DNA of 64,000 bases, taken from UBA4575 sp002386945. GTDB lineage: Bacteria > Pseudomonadota > Gammaproteobacteria > UBA4575. Under the pieces are notes generated by a model, which saw only the letters and a list, made by a program, of their open reading frames with translations, was not told where the DNA came from and searched no databases. The DNA lies in contig CALSUC010000001.1 of assembly GCA_943789445.1 (NCBI GenBank), positions 248,001-312,000 of the forward strand. Reading direction: 5' to 3'. Positions 1 through 8,740 of the stretch are shown piece after piece. The translations under genes and the position numbers were made by a program. The stretch's first letter is position 1. Each line of letters opens with the position of its first letter.

Positions 1-278
1 CGGCAACTGATTTGGCCGATTACTTAGTGGCTAAAGGCGTTGCTTTCCGTGATGCGCATGAGATTGTCGGTCGTGCTGTGCGTATCGCGATTGATGCTGG
101 TGTTGATCTATCTGAGCTAGAGTTGAGCCAGTTACAGGACATTTCACCGATGATAACCGACGATGTCTACAAAGTACTCCAGGCTGAGGGGTCGGTAGCC
201 TCTAAGAATGTGTTTGGTGGTAGCAGTCCAGCGCAGGTTATGGCGCAGATTAAGCTGGCACGTGAAGAATTAAACTAG
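1..278 (+). CDS. argH: Argininosuccinate lyase, C-terminal part (partial gene)
   Basis: Cut by the left edge; the reading frame is open from base 3 and ends in TAG at 276-278. The visible ~91 residues carry the ArgH C-terminal signature ATDLADYLV followed by [12 protein letters not shown], then the [15 protein letters not shown] segment typical of the end of the family. The enzyme splits argininosuccinate to arginine and fumarate in the cytosol, the last step of arginine synthesis. The catalytic loop and the rest of the fumarase/aspartase fold lie outside the window, so activity cannot be judged. A TTG at base 12 could be mistaken for a start, but the conserved sequence continues upstream of it. 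Confidence 0.93.
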   Translation, partial: ATDLADYLVAKGVAFRDAHEIVGRAVRIAIDAGVDLSELELSQLQDISPMITDDVYKVLQAEGSVASKNVFGGSSPAQVMAQIKLAREELN

Positions 279-291
279 GCCTTAGCCTTAT

Positions 292-324
292 CTCTCGGCA
301 TAGATCTAAGGTCTCTGCCGAGAG
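292..324 (+). terminator. Stem-loop between convergent argH and the esterase gene
   Basis: CTCTCGGCA (292-300) and TGCCGAGAG (316-324) are perfect 9-bp inverted arms around a 15-nt loop. It lies between the argH stop and the end of the opposing esterase gene, where a bidirectional terminator would be expected. Neither side has a strong T-run, so it may be a weak or Rho-assisted terminator. Confidence 0.45.
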
Positions 325-354
325 CCTCTACTCGAGTCATATACTGGCCACTGC

Positions 355-1020
355 TTAAGCGGCCATACGTTTTAGCATCCACGTGCGAATATCATCTAAC
401 TCCTGCACACACAGATTGTGCGCAATCGGGTAGTTATGCCATTCGACCTGTGCGCCGAGTGTGCTCAATTCATCACGTAGCATTTCCCCAACATGCGGCG
501 CTAGGATGTCATCTAGATCACCGTGGCCAATAAAGATATGTTGCTGGCTTAAATCAGGCTTAGGCCCGGTCTGTAGCCGTTTACGTAAGGGTAAATAGGT
601 CGACAAGGCGATCACACCGGCATATTGATGCTGGCTGTAGAGCATTGTATGCAGCGCCAAAGCACCGCCTTGAGAGAATCCAGCGAGGAGGATGCGGTCG
701 CGAGGTATTAATGGAAATTTATCGGCAATTAAGGCCTCTATCGCCTGCATGCCCGCCTCAATACCTGCCTCATCTTCTTCTGCATCCATGCTTAAGTCAT
801 AGATGTCATACCAAGCGGGCATGGCCATACCTTGGTTGATAGTGACCTTTTGTGTCGCTGCATGGGGAAAGCAGAAGTGCGCACGTAAGCCCTCCGGCAG
901 ATTTAAATGTTCGGGTATATTTTGGAAGTCATGTCCATTGGCGCCTAGGCCATGTAGCCAGATCACGGCCATATTGGGATCATCCGACATAATGCGGTCT
1001 AGGCTTTCGAGTTTTTGCAT
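355..1020 (-). CDS. Alpha/beta-hydrolase, phospholipase/carboxylesterase family
   Basis: 221 residues, normal for the small EstB/acyl-protein-thioesterase-like carboxylesterases. The HGLGANGHDF oxyanion segment lies near residues 23-32, the nucleophile elbow GFSQGG has Ser116, Asp170 is in HGDLDD, and His201 is in PIAHNLC, giving a complete catalytic triad. No signal peptide is visible, so it is predicted to be cytosolic and to hydrolyse short carboxyl esters or acyl thioesters; the natural substrate cannot be read from sequence. It is divergent from the lptM-lysA operon and converges on argH. The ATG at 1018-1020 is the only sensible start. Confidence 0.88.
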   Translation of the reverse strand: MQKLESLDRIMSDDPNMAVIWLHGLGANGHDFQNIPEHLNLPEGLRAHFCFPHAATQKVTINQGMAMPAWYDIYDLSMDAEEDEAGIEAGMQAIEALIADKFPLIPRDRILLAGFSQGGALALHTMLYSQHQYAGVIALSTYLPLRKRLQTGPKPDLSQQHIFIGHGDLDDILAPHVGEMLRDELSTLGAQVEWHNYPIAHNLCVQELDDIRTWMLKRMAA

Positions 1021-1058
1021 TGATTACTGTCCTGCTGCGAAGGTTCTAAGGCTATATT

Positions 1059-1083
1059 ATCTGCTAGCGCAGATCGTTATAAT
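1059..1083 (+). promoter_or_regulatory. Candidate promoter and operator of the lptM-lysA operon
   Basis: A perfect -10 hexamer TATAAT lies at 1078-1083, about 40 bases before the lptM start. Just upstream, ATCTGC (1059-1064) and GCAGAT (1069-1074) form a 6-bp inverted repeat covering the place of the -35 box, which itself has no good TTGACA match. That arrangement fits a promoter controlled by a dimeric regulator in the divergent esterase/lptM gap. The regulator is unknown. Confidence 0.35.
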
Positions 1084-1123
1084 CGAAACAATTATCTTAT
1101 TATAAAGAAAAAGGATTCCCACC

Positions 1124-1240
1124 TTGAAGCTGAATTTATGCGCCGTACTGATTTGTTTGTGCACAATGCTCGAAGGATGTGGGCAAATGGGTGAACTTTA
1201 CCTACCGAGTGAAGAGCCTGTTGAAGAAGAGGCGAAGTAA
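1124..1240 (+). CDS. lptM: LPS translocon maturation chaperone LptM (YifL-like), 38-residue lipoprotein
   Basis: A 38-residue gene starting at TTG 1124 and ending in TAA 1238-1240, preceded by an AAAGGA ribosome-binding site. The product has a short hydrophobic leader and lipobox MLEGC with the acylated Cys at residue 19, followed by GQMGELYLP. This matches the LptM pattern of Cys-Gly, then Gly-x-Leu-Tyr-x-Pro. LptM (YifL) sits at the inner face of the outer membrane and helps LptD/LptE assemble with correct disulphides. It stands directly before lysA and dapF, the family's conserved place. It is easily missed because it is short and lacks an ATG. Confidence 0.85.
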   Translation: MKLNLCAVLICLCTMLEGCGQMGELYLPSEEPVEEEAK

Positions 1241-1324
1241 GCCCTCTATTATGAGATCTCACTGGATAAGACGAGATCTGATCAACCCCGATTATTAAAC
1301 CCCAGCTTACACCTAGGACAAGCC

Positions 1325-2587
1325 GTGTCTCAGTTTCCTGAATTTGAATATCGACAACAGCAGCTCATGATCGAAGATTGTGCCATTAAGGATTTGGCAG
1401 ATGAATTTGGTACGCCGCTATATATCTACTCAAAAAAAGCACTACAGCAGCGTTGGCAAGAACTACAAAATGCCTTTTCCGAAACATCATTTTTGCCATG
1501 TTTTGCGGTCAAGGCCAATTCGAATCTTGCGATTTTGCAGTTACTTGCTTCATGGGGTGCAGGCTTTGATATTGTCTCTATTGGTGAACTCGAGCGGGTG
1601 CTACAAGCGGGTGGTGACGCAGCTAAGGTCATGTTCTCTGGTGTCGCAAAACGTGAAGATGAAATCCGTCGAGCGATACTGGCAGGGATAGGCTGCATCA
1701 ATGTTGAGTCGGCTTATGAGTTGCAACAAATCAGAACGATTGCAGCAGAATTACAGATGCAGGCGCGGGTTTCATTGCGTATCAATCCTGATGTAGATCC
1801 CAATACCCATCCCTATATCTCGACCGGCCTGAAAGAAAGCAAGTTCGGTATTGCCGTAGAGCGTGCCTTGCCGCTGTACTTGGAGCTGCGTGATGATCCT
1901 TGGGTAGAAGCGGTAGGTGTCGATTGTCATATCGGTTCACAGATTACCGAGAAAGAACCTTTCTTGGATGCGGCGCAACATGTCTTCGCCCTGGTCGCGC
2001 AATTGGAGCAGGCTAGTATAACGTTGAAGCACATTGATCTTGGCGGTGGCTTTGGCATTTGCTATGACGATGAGCAGGCACCACCGTTCAGCGATTATGC
2101 AGCAGCGATACAACCATTTTTCACCGACACAACGTATCAGTTGGTGTTAGAACCTGGCCGATCGATTATTGCCAACGCGGGTGCCTTGATCACGCGCGTC
2201 GAACATATTAAACCGACTGAGTCGACCACCTTTGCTTTGATCGATGCAGCAATGAACGATTTGATTCGCCCAGCCTTATATAAGGGTTGGCATAAATTAC
2301 TACCAGTGACTGAACAGCCAGAACGTACCAGCAAAACATATGATGTGGTTGGTCCGGTCTGTGAGAGTGGTGATTTTTTTGCTAAAGGACGTGAACTGCC
2401 AGAGCTGATGCCTAGTGATTTGCTAGCGGTGATGTCTGCTGGTGCCTATGCCATGAGTATGGCGAGCAACTACAATTCGCGCCAAAGGCCTTGTGAGTTA
2501 TTGGTTGATGGTGATCAGGTACACATGATTCGAAAGCGCGATAACCTTGAACAGTTGTGGGAAAATGAGATTAAGCTGGATCTCTAA
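1325..2587 (+). CDS. lysA: Diaminopimelate decarboxylase
   Basis: 420 residues, full length, starting at GTG 1325. LysA is a PLP enzyme of the alanine-racemase fold that decarboxylates meso-diaminopimelate to L-lysine. The PLP lysine is Lys63 in FAVKANSN. HIGSQ (202-206), GGGFG (240-244) and EPGRS (276-280) form the phosphate and substrate pockets, and Cys346 in CESGD is the residue contributed to the partner subunit's active site. It follows lptM by 84 bases and leads into the CoA-binding gene and dapF, so the operon makes both the diaminopimelate for peptidoglycan and lysine from it. Confidence 0.97.
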   Translation: MSQFPEFEYRQQQLMIEDCAIKDLADEFGTPLYIYSKKALQQRWQELQNAFSETSFLPCFAVKANSNLAILQLLASWGAGFDIVSIGELERVLQAGGDAAKVMFSGVAKREDEIRRAILAGIGCINVESAYELQQIRTIAAELQMQARVSLRINPDVDPNTHPYISTGLKESKFGIAVERALPLYLELRDDPWVEAVGVDCHIGSQITEKEPFLDAAQHVFALVAQLEQASITLKHIDLGGGFGICYDDEQAPPFSDYAAAIQPFFTDTTYQLVLEPGRSIIANAGALITRVEHIKPTESTTFALIDAAMNDLIRPALYKGWHKLLPVTEQPERTSKTYDVVGPVCESGDFFAKGRELPELMPSDLLAVMSAGAYAMSMASNYNSRQRPCELLVDGDQVHMIRKRDNLEQLWENEIKLDL

Positions 2588-2608
2588 CAACTCTAAGGTG
2601 AGCTGCTA

Positions 2609-3013
2609 GTGTTAGGCTTAGAGCAGCAAAAAGAACTCTTACTAGAGTCGAAGACTATTGCTCTAGTTGGCCTATCGCCAAAAGTGCAACGGCCAAGCTA
2701 CCAAGTTGCAACAGCCATGCAACAGTATGGTTATCGTATTATTCCGGTGCGGCCGGCAGTCGATGAGATTTTGTCAGAGCAGGTCTACACAACACTGACT
2801 GACATTCCATTTAAGATTGATCTAGTAAATATATTTAGGGCGTCTGAATATATGCCAGCGCTGGTTGAAGAATGTATTGATCTATCGATCGCAGCAATTT
2901 GGGCGCAAGAGGGTGTGTCGCATGAGGCTGCAGCTAGTAAGGCAGAGCAGGCGGGTATTCAAGTGGTCATGGATAAATGCATCTTGAAACAATTTCAGCA
3001 ACTGATCGCGTAG
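2609..3013 (+). CDS. CoA-binding domain protein (YccU-like)
   Basis: 134 residues with a Rossmann-type CoA-binding domain: KTIALVGLSP near residues 14-23, followed by the RPSYQVATAMQQYGYRIIPV stretch typical of the YccU/succinyl-CoA-synthetase N-domain family. It starts at GTG 2609 behind the AAGGTG Shine-Dalgarno at 2595-2600. There is no catalytic domain, so it probably binds CoA or a nucleotide as a regulatory protein; no function is established. Its place between lysA and dapF with short gaps implies co-transcription, although it is not a fixed member of that operon in other gammaproteobacteria. Confidence 0.85.
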   Translation: MLGLEQQKELLLESKTIALVGLSPKVQRPSYQVATAMQQYGYRIIPVRPAVDEILSEQVYTTLTDIPFKIDLVNIFRASEYMPALVEECIDLSIAAIWAQEGVSHEAAASKAEQAGIQVVMDKCILKQFQQLIA

Positions 3014-3029
3014 TTTCGCGGGAGACGTC

Positions 3030-3860
3030 ATGAAAATAGATTTTGTAAAAATGCATGGCCTTGGCAATGACTTTGTCATGCTGAACGCGACGCGTAATAA
3101 ATTTAACCTTAGTAAAGAACAGATCATTGCCTTAGCGCAGCGTCATACCAGTATTGGTTTTGATCAGCTCCTTGTTGTTGAGCCTGCCACTAGTGCTGCA
3201 GTTGATTTTGCCTACCGCATATTTAATAGCGACGGTAATGAAGTCGAGCAATGTGGTAATGGCGCACGTTGTTTTGCGCAGTATGTCCGTAAGATTGGCT
3301 TAACCGATAAACACGAAATTAAAGTACAAACCTTAGCTGCCATCATGCATCTAAAAGTATTGAATGAGATTGATGTGGAAGTTGATATGGGGCGGGCCGT
3401 GTTCTCGCCTGAGGACGTGCCCTTTCTTACAGAAGAATCTTCAGCGCCTTATCGACTGAAATTGACTAGCGCTGATGTTGAGTTTGAGGTGGTTAATATC
3501 GGCAATCCACATGCAGTGCTCTTTGTGGATGATGTGGATGCAGTCGACATTCAGGCAATTGGTGCCGAGTTAGAAATGCATCCTGCTTTTCCAAAACGTT
3601 GTAATGTGCAATTTGTGCAAGTGCTGGGACGAGACCAGATTAAACAACGTATTTTCGAGCGGGGTGCAGGCGAGACAATGGCAAGTGGTTCTGGTGCCTG
3701 TGCCGCTGCTGCTGCCGCTATACAGACTGAGCGAGTCAATAATCAGTTGCGAGTTAGTATGCCGGGCGGTGAGTTAAGTTTGAGCTTTGATCCAGACACA
3801 CAGCATATTTTAATGACCGGGCCGACTGCCTTTAGCTTCTCTGGGAGTGTAGAGTTATGA
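3030..3860 (+). CDS. dapF: Diaminopimelate epimerase, with Ser at the second catalytic Cys position
   Basis: 276 residues, usual length for DapF, which interconverts LL- and meso-diaminopimelate. The N-terminal MHGLGNDFV and the first catalytic motif EQCGNGAR (Cys75) are intact. The second motif, ACG(S/T)G in characterised enzymes, reads ASGSGAC here (residues 218-224), so the position of the second catalytic cysteine (Cys217 in the Haemophilus enzyme) is Ser219. Cys224 further on also occurs in E. coli DapF and is not an obvious replacement. The codon is AGT in a clean frame, so a sequencing slip would have to be a point error. It overlaps the DUF484 gene by four bases. Confidence 0.93.
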   Translation: MKIDFVKMHGLGNDFVMLNATRNKFNLSKEQIIALAQRHTSIGFDQLLVVEPATSAAVDFAYRIFNSDGNEVEQCGNGARCFAQYVRKIGLTDKHEIKVQTLAAIMHLKVLNEIDVEVDMGRAVFSPEDVPFLTEESSAPYRLKLTSADVEFEVVNIGNPHAVLFVDDVDAVDIQAIGAELEMHPAFPKRCNVQFVQVLGRDQIKQRIFERGAGETMASGSGACAAAAAAIQTERVNNQLRVSMPGGELSLSFDPDTQHILMTGPTAFSFSGSVEL

Positions 3861-4585
3861 CAAAAGATATTGAGGTTGAGAAAATCATGCCAAAAGAAGA
3901 TGTGCAGCAAAATAATGCGCAGGCGCTGGATGCAAAAGCGGTGGCTGAATACCTAGAAAAAAATCCCAGTTTCTTTGAGCAGCATGCAGACTTACTGACT
4001 GATGTGAAACTCCAGCATAGTAGTGGTGGAGCTATCTCTTTGATTGAGCGACAAGTCGCTGTGCTGAGAGAAAAGAACCAATCGCTGGAAAGTAATATTT
4101 TACAGCTGGTGCAAATCGCACAAGATAATGAAGTATTGCAAGAACAATTACATCGTATCGCGCAGCGAATGATTGAGGCAGAGAACAACAACAATATCTT
4201 TGCCGTTGTGTCTGACTTATTAAGTAATGAGTTTCCAGTCTTAGAGGTTAGCTTGCGCCTGACCGCTATCGATGATGAATGGGCGTTACCGCCAGAACAG
4301 TCAGTGACTGAAGAAGAACTAGAGCAACCTGTACTGCATAGTATTTTTCTGGAGAATGAGCGCGAATGCCAATTCCTAATGGATGAAGAGTTGAATACCT
4401 TCTTCCCTGAACAATTAAATGTTCGCTCTGGCGTTGCGATCCCCCTGCGTGCCAATCAGAACTTTGGTGTGCTCCTGCTAGCCAGTACGAATGAAGAGCG
4501 TTTCCGTGAGGGCATGGGCACCTTGTTCCTAGATAACTTGGCGGATTTACTTGGGCGTAAATTTAAAAAAATGTTAAAAGATTAG
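3857..4585 (+). CDS. DUF484 family protein (GAF-like)
   Basis: 242 residues. The segment AVAEYLEKNPSFFEQHADLL (about 29-48) is the DUF484 signature, then a predicted coiled coil (REKNQSLESNILQLVQIAQ) and a C-terminal GAF-like half. Its ATG overlaps the dapF stop (ATGA), which implies translational coupling. DUF484 genes lie between dapF and xerC across gammaproteobacteria, and the fold is GAF-like, but no biochemical role is established. No signal peptide or membrane helix is seen. Confidence 0.88.
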   Translation: MTKDIEVEKIMPKEDVQQNNAQALDAKAVAEYLEKNPSFFEQHADLLTDVKLQHSSGGAISLIERQVAVLREKNQSLESNILQLVQIAQDNEVLQEQLHRIAQRMIEAENNNNIFAVVSDLLSNEFPVLEVSLRLTAIDDEWALPPEQSVTEEELEQPVLHSIFLENERECQFLMDEELNTFFPEQLNVRSGVAIPLRANQNFGVLLLASTNEERFREGMGTLFLDNLADLLGRKFKKMLKD

Positions 4586-4598
4586 CCTCGTATAGACG

Positions 4599-5501
4599 AT
4601 GGATGCTGCCGCAACACTGCGCGAATATTTAGCTTATTTGCATGCCATTAAGCACTACTCTCAGGCGACCTTGGATGCCTATAATCGGGACGTCACTAGC
4701 TTTATAAGTTTCCTGAAAGATTCAAGGACACATCAGTTTTTAGACGTTGATGCCGATGATGTGCGTTCCTTTATTAGCTTACGTAGACGCCAAGGCTTGG
4801 CCAGTAGCAGCAGTCAACGATTACTCTCCTCTCTACGTGGTTTCTACCGATACTTACTAAAAGATAAACTGATCGAAGTGAATCCAGTTGCAGATGTGCG
4901 TGCGCCGAAAAAAGAAAAAAAACTGCCACAGTTACTGGATGTCGACCAGATGGATCAGTTGCTGGCCGATGAAGGCCAGCAGGTTTTAGAGATTCGCGAT
5001 CATGCCATGCTCGAAATAATGTATTCCTCAGGTCTGCGTTTGGCCGAGTTGGTGGGTTTGAATAATAACGACATCGATCAGCGTGCTGGTCAGGTAATGG
5101 TGACCGGTAAGGGTAATAAAACGCGTTATCTCCCGGTTGGAGGGGCAGCGCTTAAAGCCGTAGCGCGATGGCAAAAAGAGCGCCAACTGCTGTTGGCCGG
5201 TGATGAGTCCGCATTATTTATTAGTCGACGGGGTACCCGTTTATCACGTCGTGCAGTTCAATTGAGATTAAAAATTCGTGCACAGAGTGTACTTTCTGGC
5301 GTCAAGTTGCACCCACATATGCTGCGTCACTCGTTTGCTAGTCATCTGCTCGAATCCAGTGGCGACCTGCGTGCTGTACAGGAATTATTGGGGCATTCGA
5401 ATATCAGTACCACACAGATCTATACACAGCTGGATTTTCAGCACTTATCCAAGGTTTATGACCAAGCCCACCCGCGTGCGCGTAAGCCACGAAAAGATTA
5501 G
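4599..5501 (+). CDS. xerC: Site-specific tyrosine recombinase XerC
   Basis: 300 residues with an N-terminal SAM-like DNA-binding domain (1-90) and a C-terminal catalytic domain. All catalytic residues are present: Arg147 (GLRLAE), Lys171 (GKGNK), His240 and Arg243 (HMLRH), His266 (LGHSNIS) and nucleophile Tyr275 (TQIYTQ). With XerD it resolves chromosome dimers at dif under FtsK control. It starts 13 bases after DUF484 and closes the lptM-lysA-dapF operon. The context separates it from XerD or an integron integrase. Confidence 0.96.
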   Translation: MDAAATLREYLAYLHAIKHYSQATLDAYNRDVTSFISFLKDSRTHQFLDVDADDVRSFISLRRRQGLASSSSQRLLSSLRGFYRYLLKDKLIEVNPVADVRAPKKEKKLPQLLDVDQMDQLLADEGQQVLEIRDHAMLEIMYSSGLRLAELVGLNNNDIDQRAGQVMVTGKGNKTRYLPVGGAALKAVARWQKERQLLLAGDESALFISRRGTRLSRRAVQLRLKIRAQSVLSGVKLHPHMLRHSFASHLLESSGDLRAVQELLGHSNISTTQIYTQLDFQHLSKVYDQAHPRARKPRKD

Positions 5502-5682
5502 ATTTACCGCCAGTGACAGATGCTTGGTGTACAATTAGCACCGCTGGTACATGCCGTTGATAGTGTTTGCATGTGGGGTTTTGCAGGGGATTGGGAAGAG
5601 GGGCAGCGAAATTGCCTTATCTGGGCCTGGTTGCGGATTAATTACCGATAGAGCGCTGAATGGCGCCTAGATTGAACAGTTA

Positions 5683-5699
5683 ACCGAGTGTGACTCGGT
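5683..5699 (+). promoter_or_regulatory. Leader stem-loop 20 bases before hslV
   Basis: ACCGAG (5683-5688) and CTCGGT (5694-5699) form a perfect 6-bp hairpin with a TGTGA loop, ending 20 bases before the hslV ATG. The 218-base gap between xerC and hslV holds no gene. I could not find a convincing sigma-32 promoter (CTTGAA / CCCCAT-type) there. An mRNA-stability or translation-control role is inference from position. Confidence 0.4.
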
Positions 5700-5719
5700 A
5701 GCGTTAGGAATAATTAAAG

Positions 5720-6271
5720 ATGGAACAATTTATTGGTACCACTATCGTCTCTGTACGAAGGGGTAATCAAGTCGTGCTGGGTGGTGATGGTCAGGTAACG
5801 CTTGGCAATACCATCATGAAGGCAAATGCGAATAAAGTCAGACGGTTATATCAAAATCGTGTGTTGGCAGGCTTTGCTGGGGGTACGGCAGATGCCTTTA
5901 CCCTGTTTGAGCGATTTGAAGGCAAGTTAGAGAAGCATGGCGGACACCTGACGCGCGCGGCCGTTGAATTGGCTAAGGATTGGCGCAGTGACCGTATGTT
6001 GCGTCGACTAGAGGCCCTATTAATAGTAGCCGACGTGACGACTTCCTTAGTCATCTCGGGTAATGGTGATGTGATTGAGCCGGAAGGTGACCTTATATCT
6101 ATTGGCTCAGGCGGGCCCTTTGCTCAAGCGGCAGGTCAAGCGCTACTCGAGCACACCGAGCTAGACGCTCGTTCAATTGTTGAAAACTCACTCAACATTG
6201 CCGCCTCTATTTGTATTTACACTAATCAGCACTTAACTATTGAAGAGCTGATTATGGCTGAGGAGGTCTGA
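5720..6271 (+). CDS. hslV: ATP-dependent protease peptidase subunit HslV
   Basis: 183 residues; N-terminal-nucleophile protease with the mature start TTIVSVRR after a short propeptide (MEQFIG), so the catalytic Thr is residue 7. Conserved [30 protein letters not shown] and IGSGGP blocks are all present. HslV forms a two-ring dodecamer capped by HslU hexamers and degrades misfolded and regulatory proteins such as cell-division inhibitors. hslU begins two bases after the stop, with the AGGAGG ribosome-binding site inside the end of hslV. Confidence 0.97.
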   Translation: MEQFIGTTIVSVRRGNQVVLGGDGQVTLGNTIMKANANKVRRLYQNRVLAGFAGGTADAFTLFERFEGKLEKHGGHLTRAAVELAKDWRSDRMLRRLEALLIVADVTTSLVISGNGDVIEPEGDLISIGSGGPFAQAAGQALLEHTELDARSIVENSLNIAASICIYTNQHLTIEELIMAEEV

Positions 6272-6273
6272 GT

Positions 6274-7602
6274 ATGTCTGACATGACTCCACGTGAGATT
6301 GTAGAAGAATTAAATCACCATATTGTCGGTCAAGGTGAGGCGAAACGTGCAGTTGCTATTGCCTTACGTAATCGCTGGCGCCGTATGCAGTTAGATGAAT
6401 CACTACAGATGGAAGTGACACCTAAGAATATCTTGATGATTGGTCCAACGGGTGTTGGTAAGACCGAGATTGCACGTCGCCTAGCGCGTCTGGCACGGGC
6501 ACCCTTTATTAAGATTGAGGCGACCAAATTCACAGAAGTCGGTTATGTCGGTAGAGATGTTGAATCTATTATTCGTGACCTGATGGAAAGTGCCATTAAA
6601 ATGGTGCGTGAGACAGAAGTGGAAAAGGTGGAATACCGTGCTGAAGAGGCGGTAGAAGAACGTATTTTAGATTGCTTAGTGCCGCCACCAAAGAGCGATA
6701 ACGGTAGTTCAGAAAATGGCTTTGCTAGTGATACCCGGCAGAAATTCCGTAAGAAATTACGTGAAGGCGACTTAGACGATACTGAGATCGAAATTGACGT
6801 ACTCAGTGTGCCGGTCGGTATTGAGATTATGACGCCGCCAGGCATGGAAGAAATGGCCAGCCAGATGCAAAGCCTATTTCAAAACATGAATGATGAGCAA
6901 ACCCAAAAACGTAAGCTAACGATTAAGCAGGCGCAGAAACTCTTACTGACTGAAGAGGCACAGAAACTCATTAATGAAGATGATGTTAAGGCCTTGGCCG
7001 TTACCTTGGTAGAGCAAAATGGGATCGTCTTCTTGGATGAGATCGATAAGGTTGCCAAGAGTGGCGAATATGCCGGTGCTGATGTTTCTCGGGAGGGCGT
7101 ACAACGTGATTTATTACCCCTGATAGAGGGCTGCACAGTATCGACTAAGTACGGCATGATTAAGACCGATCACATACTCTTTATTGCATCAGGTGCGTTT
7201 CATCTAACCAAGCCAACAGACCTTATCCCTGAGTTGCAGGGACGTATGCCGATTCGTGTTGAATTGGAAGCCTTATCAGCAGAAGACTTCACCCGTATTC
7301 TGACTGAACCAAAGGCATGTTTGATTGAGCAATACATCGCTTTGATGGCGACCGAAGGTGTCAGTTTAGAATTTAGTGATGAGGCAATAAAAAGCATCGC
7401 CCAAACGGCCTTTGATGTGAATGAACGCACTGAGAATATTGGTGCTCGACGATTGCACACGATTATGGAGCGCCTCTTAGAGAAGATCTCTTTTGAAGCG
7501 CCTGATAAAGATGGACAAGCTTTTATGATCGATGAGGCTTATGTCGATCAACACGTTTCAGAGCTCAGTAAAGATGAAGATCTGAGCCGTTACATACTCT
7601 AA
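6274..7602 (+). CDS. hslU: HslU, ATPase subunit of the HslVU protease
   Basis: 442 residues, AAA+ unfoldase. The N-terminal [15 protein letters not shown] motif, Walker [10 protein letters not shown] (about 55-63), the inserted I-domain (roughly 110-240), Walker B VFLDEIDK (about 250-257) and the C-terminal sensor region GARRLHT are seen. It recognises and unfolds substrates and feeds them into HslV. The C-terminus ends in SRYIL, matching the family tail that inserts between HslV subunits to activate the peptidase. Translationally coupled to hslV. Confidence 0.97.
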   Translation: MSDMTPREIVEELNHHIVGQGEAKRAVAIALRNRWRRMQLDESLQMEVTPKNILMIGPTGVGKTEIARRLARLARAPFIKIEATKFTEVGYVGRDVESIIRDLMESAIKMVRETEVEKVEYRAEEAVEERILDCLVPPPKSDNGSSENGFASDTRQKFRKKLREGDLDDTEIEIDVLSVPVGIEIMTPPGMEEMASQMQSLFQNMNDEQTQKRKLTIKQAQKLLLTEEAQKLINEDDVKALAVTLVEQNGIVFLDEIDKVAKSGEYAGADVSREGVQRDLLPLIEGCTVSTKYGMIKTDHILFIASGAFHLTKPTDLIPELQGRMPIRVELEALSAEDFTRILTEPKACLIEQYIALMATEGVSLEFSDEAIKSIAQTAFDVNERTENIGARRLHTIMERLLEKISFEAPDKDGQAFMIDEAYVDQHVSELSKDEDLSRYIL

Positions 7603-7614
7603 CAAGGAAAGACC

Positions 7615-7977
7615 ATGGCAAAAATAAACCTAACCGAAATCCAGTTACATCAAAAATCACGTATTCTGGAAGTAGGCTTTGATAATGGGCAGCGCTTTGA
7701 GCTCTCTTGTGAGTTCCTACGTGTGTACTCACCATCTGCTGAAGTGACAGGTCATGGCCCAGGGCAAGAGGTACTGCAAGTCGGCAAGGAAGACGTCAAT
7801 ATCTCAGCGATTGATCCAGTGGGTAATTACGCTGTTAGATTGGTGTTTGATGATAATCATGACTCTGGTTTTTATACCTTTGAATACTTGTATCAGCTCG
7901 GTGCCGAACGTGATCGTCGCTGGCAGGACTACCTCGATAGATTGGCCGCAGCAGGTCATACACACAGCACTCACTAG
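7615..7977 (+). CDS. DUF971 family protein
   Basis: 120 residues, a stand-alone DUF971 domain (the fold also found at the N-terminus of gamma-butyrobetaine hydroxylase). Typical segments are EIQLHQKSRILEVGFDNG, LRVYSPSAEV, and the Cys/His-poor end GFYTFEYLYQLG. It starts 12 bases after hslU behind AAGGAAAG and is followed nine bases later by ubiE. DUF971 genes occur between hslU and ubiE in many gammaproteobacteria. The domain is linked to iron-sulphur protein families elsewhere, but the function of this stand-alone protein is not known. Confidence 0.85.
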   Translation: MAKINLTEIQLHQKSRILEVGFDNGQRFELSCEFLRVYSPSAEVTGHGPGQEVLQVGKEDVNISAIDPVGNYAVRLVFDDNHDSGFYTFEYLYQLGAERDRRWQDYLDRLAAAGHTHSTH

Positions 7978-7986
7978 AAACCAACG

Positions 7987-8733
7987 ATGAAAGATAACGA
8001 ACAAACCGATTTTGGCTACAGCAAAGTTAGCGCCAGTGAGAAGACTGAGCGGGTGCGTGAAGTATTTGAATCGGTAGCGGGCAAATATGATGTCATGAAT
8101 GACCTCATGTCGTTTGGCCTGCATCGACTCTGGAAAAAATTCACTCTACAGATCGCCGGCATACGCCCAGGCCAAACTATTCTTGATCTCGCCGGTGGCA
8201 CCGGTGATTTGGCCTATGCCATCCGTAACAAGATGGGTGCAGAGGGTCGCGTCATTTGTTCTGACATTAATGCTGAAATGCTAGCAGAGGGTCGTGCCAA
8301 AATTATCAACAAGGGTAGTATTGGCGAGATAGAGTATGTCTTGGCCGATGCCGAAGCATTGCCGTTTCCTGATAATAGTTTTGATCTGATTACGATGGCA
8401 TTTGGTTTGCGTAATGTGACGTTTAAAGAGCGTTGCCTAGCCTCTGCCTACGCCAAACTTAAGCCGGGTGGCAAATTCATTGTTTTAGAATTCTCAAAGC
8501 CGAATGCATTTCTAAAACCAGCCTATGATCTTTATTCATTCTCAATCCTGCCGCGTATGGGGCAGTTGGTTGCTAATGATGCCGATAGCTATCGTTATCT
8601 GGCTGAATCTATTCGCATGCACCCCGATCAAGAAAGTCTGCAAACCATGTTTTATGCTGCCGGCTTCGATCGCTGTAAATTCACTAACATGACTGGCGGT
8701 ATAGTGGCAGCACACATCGGTTATAAGTACTAG
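7987..8733 (+). CDS. ubiE: Ubiquinone/menaquinone C-methyltransferase UbiE
   Basis: 248 residues, class I SAM methyltransferase. Motif I is [10 protein letters not shown] (67-76; most homologues have LDVAGGTGD), and the family blocks [17 protein letters not shown] (27-43), AFGLRNV and LEFSKP are present. It C-methylates the demethoxy-polyprenyl-benzoquinol ring in ubiquinone synthesis and can do the equivalent step for menaquinone. It leads the ubiE-ubiJ-ubiB cluster, eight bases before ubiJ, so the genes are probably co-transcribed. Confidence 0.96.
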   Translation: MKDNEQTDFGYSKVSASEKTERVREVFESVAGKYDVMNDLMSFGLHRLWKKFTLQIAGIRPGQTILDLAGGTGDLAYAIRNKMGAEGRVICSDINAEMLAEGRAKIINKGSIGEIEYVLADAEALPFPDNSFDLITMAFGLRNVTFKERCLASAYAKLKPGGKFIVLEFSKPNAFLKPAYDLYSFSILPRMGQLVANDADSYRYLAESIRMHPDQESLQTMFYAAGFDRCKFTNMTGGIVAAHIGYKY

Positions 8734-8740
8734 GTGTCTG

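Noticed and set aside
5720..6271. HslV with an abnormal extended N-terminus
   Set aside because: A short propeptide ahead of the TTIVSVRR mature end is common in bacterial HslV and is removed autocatalytically.
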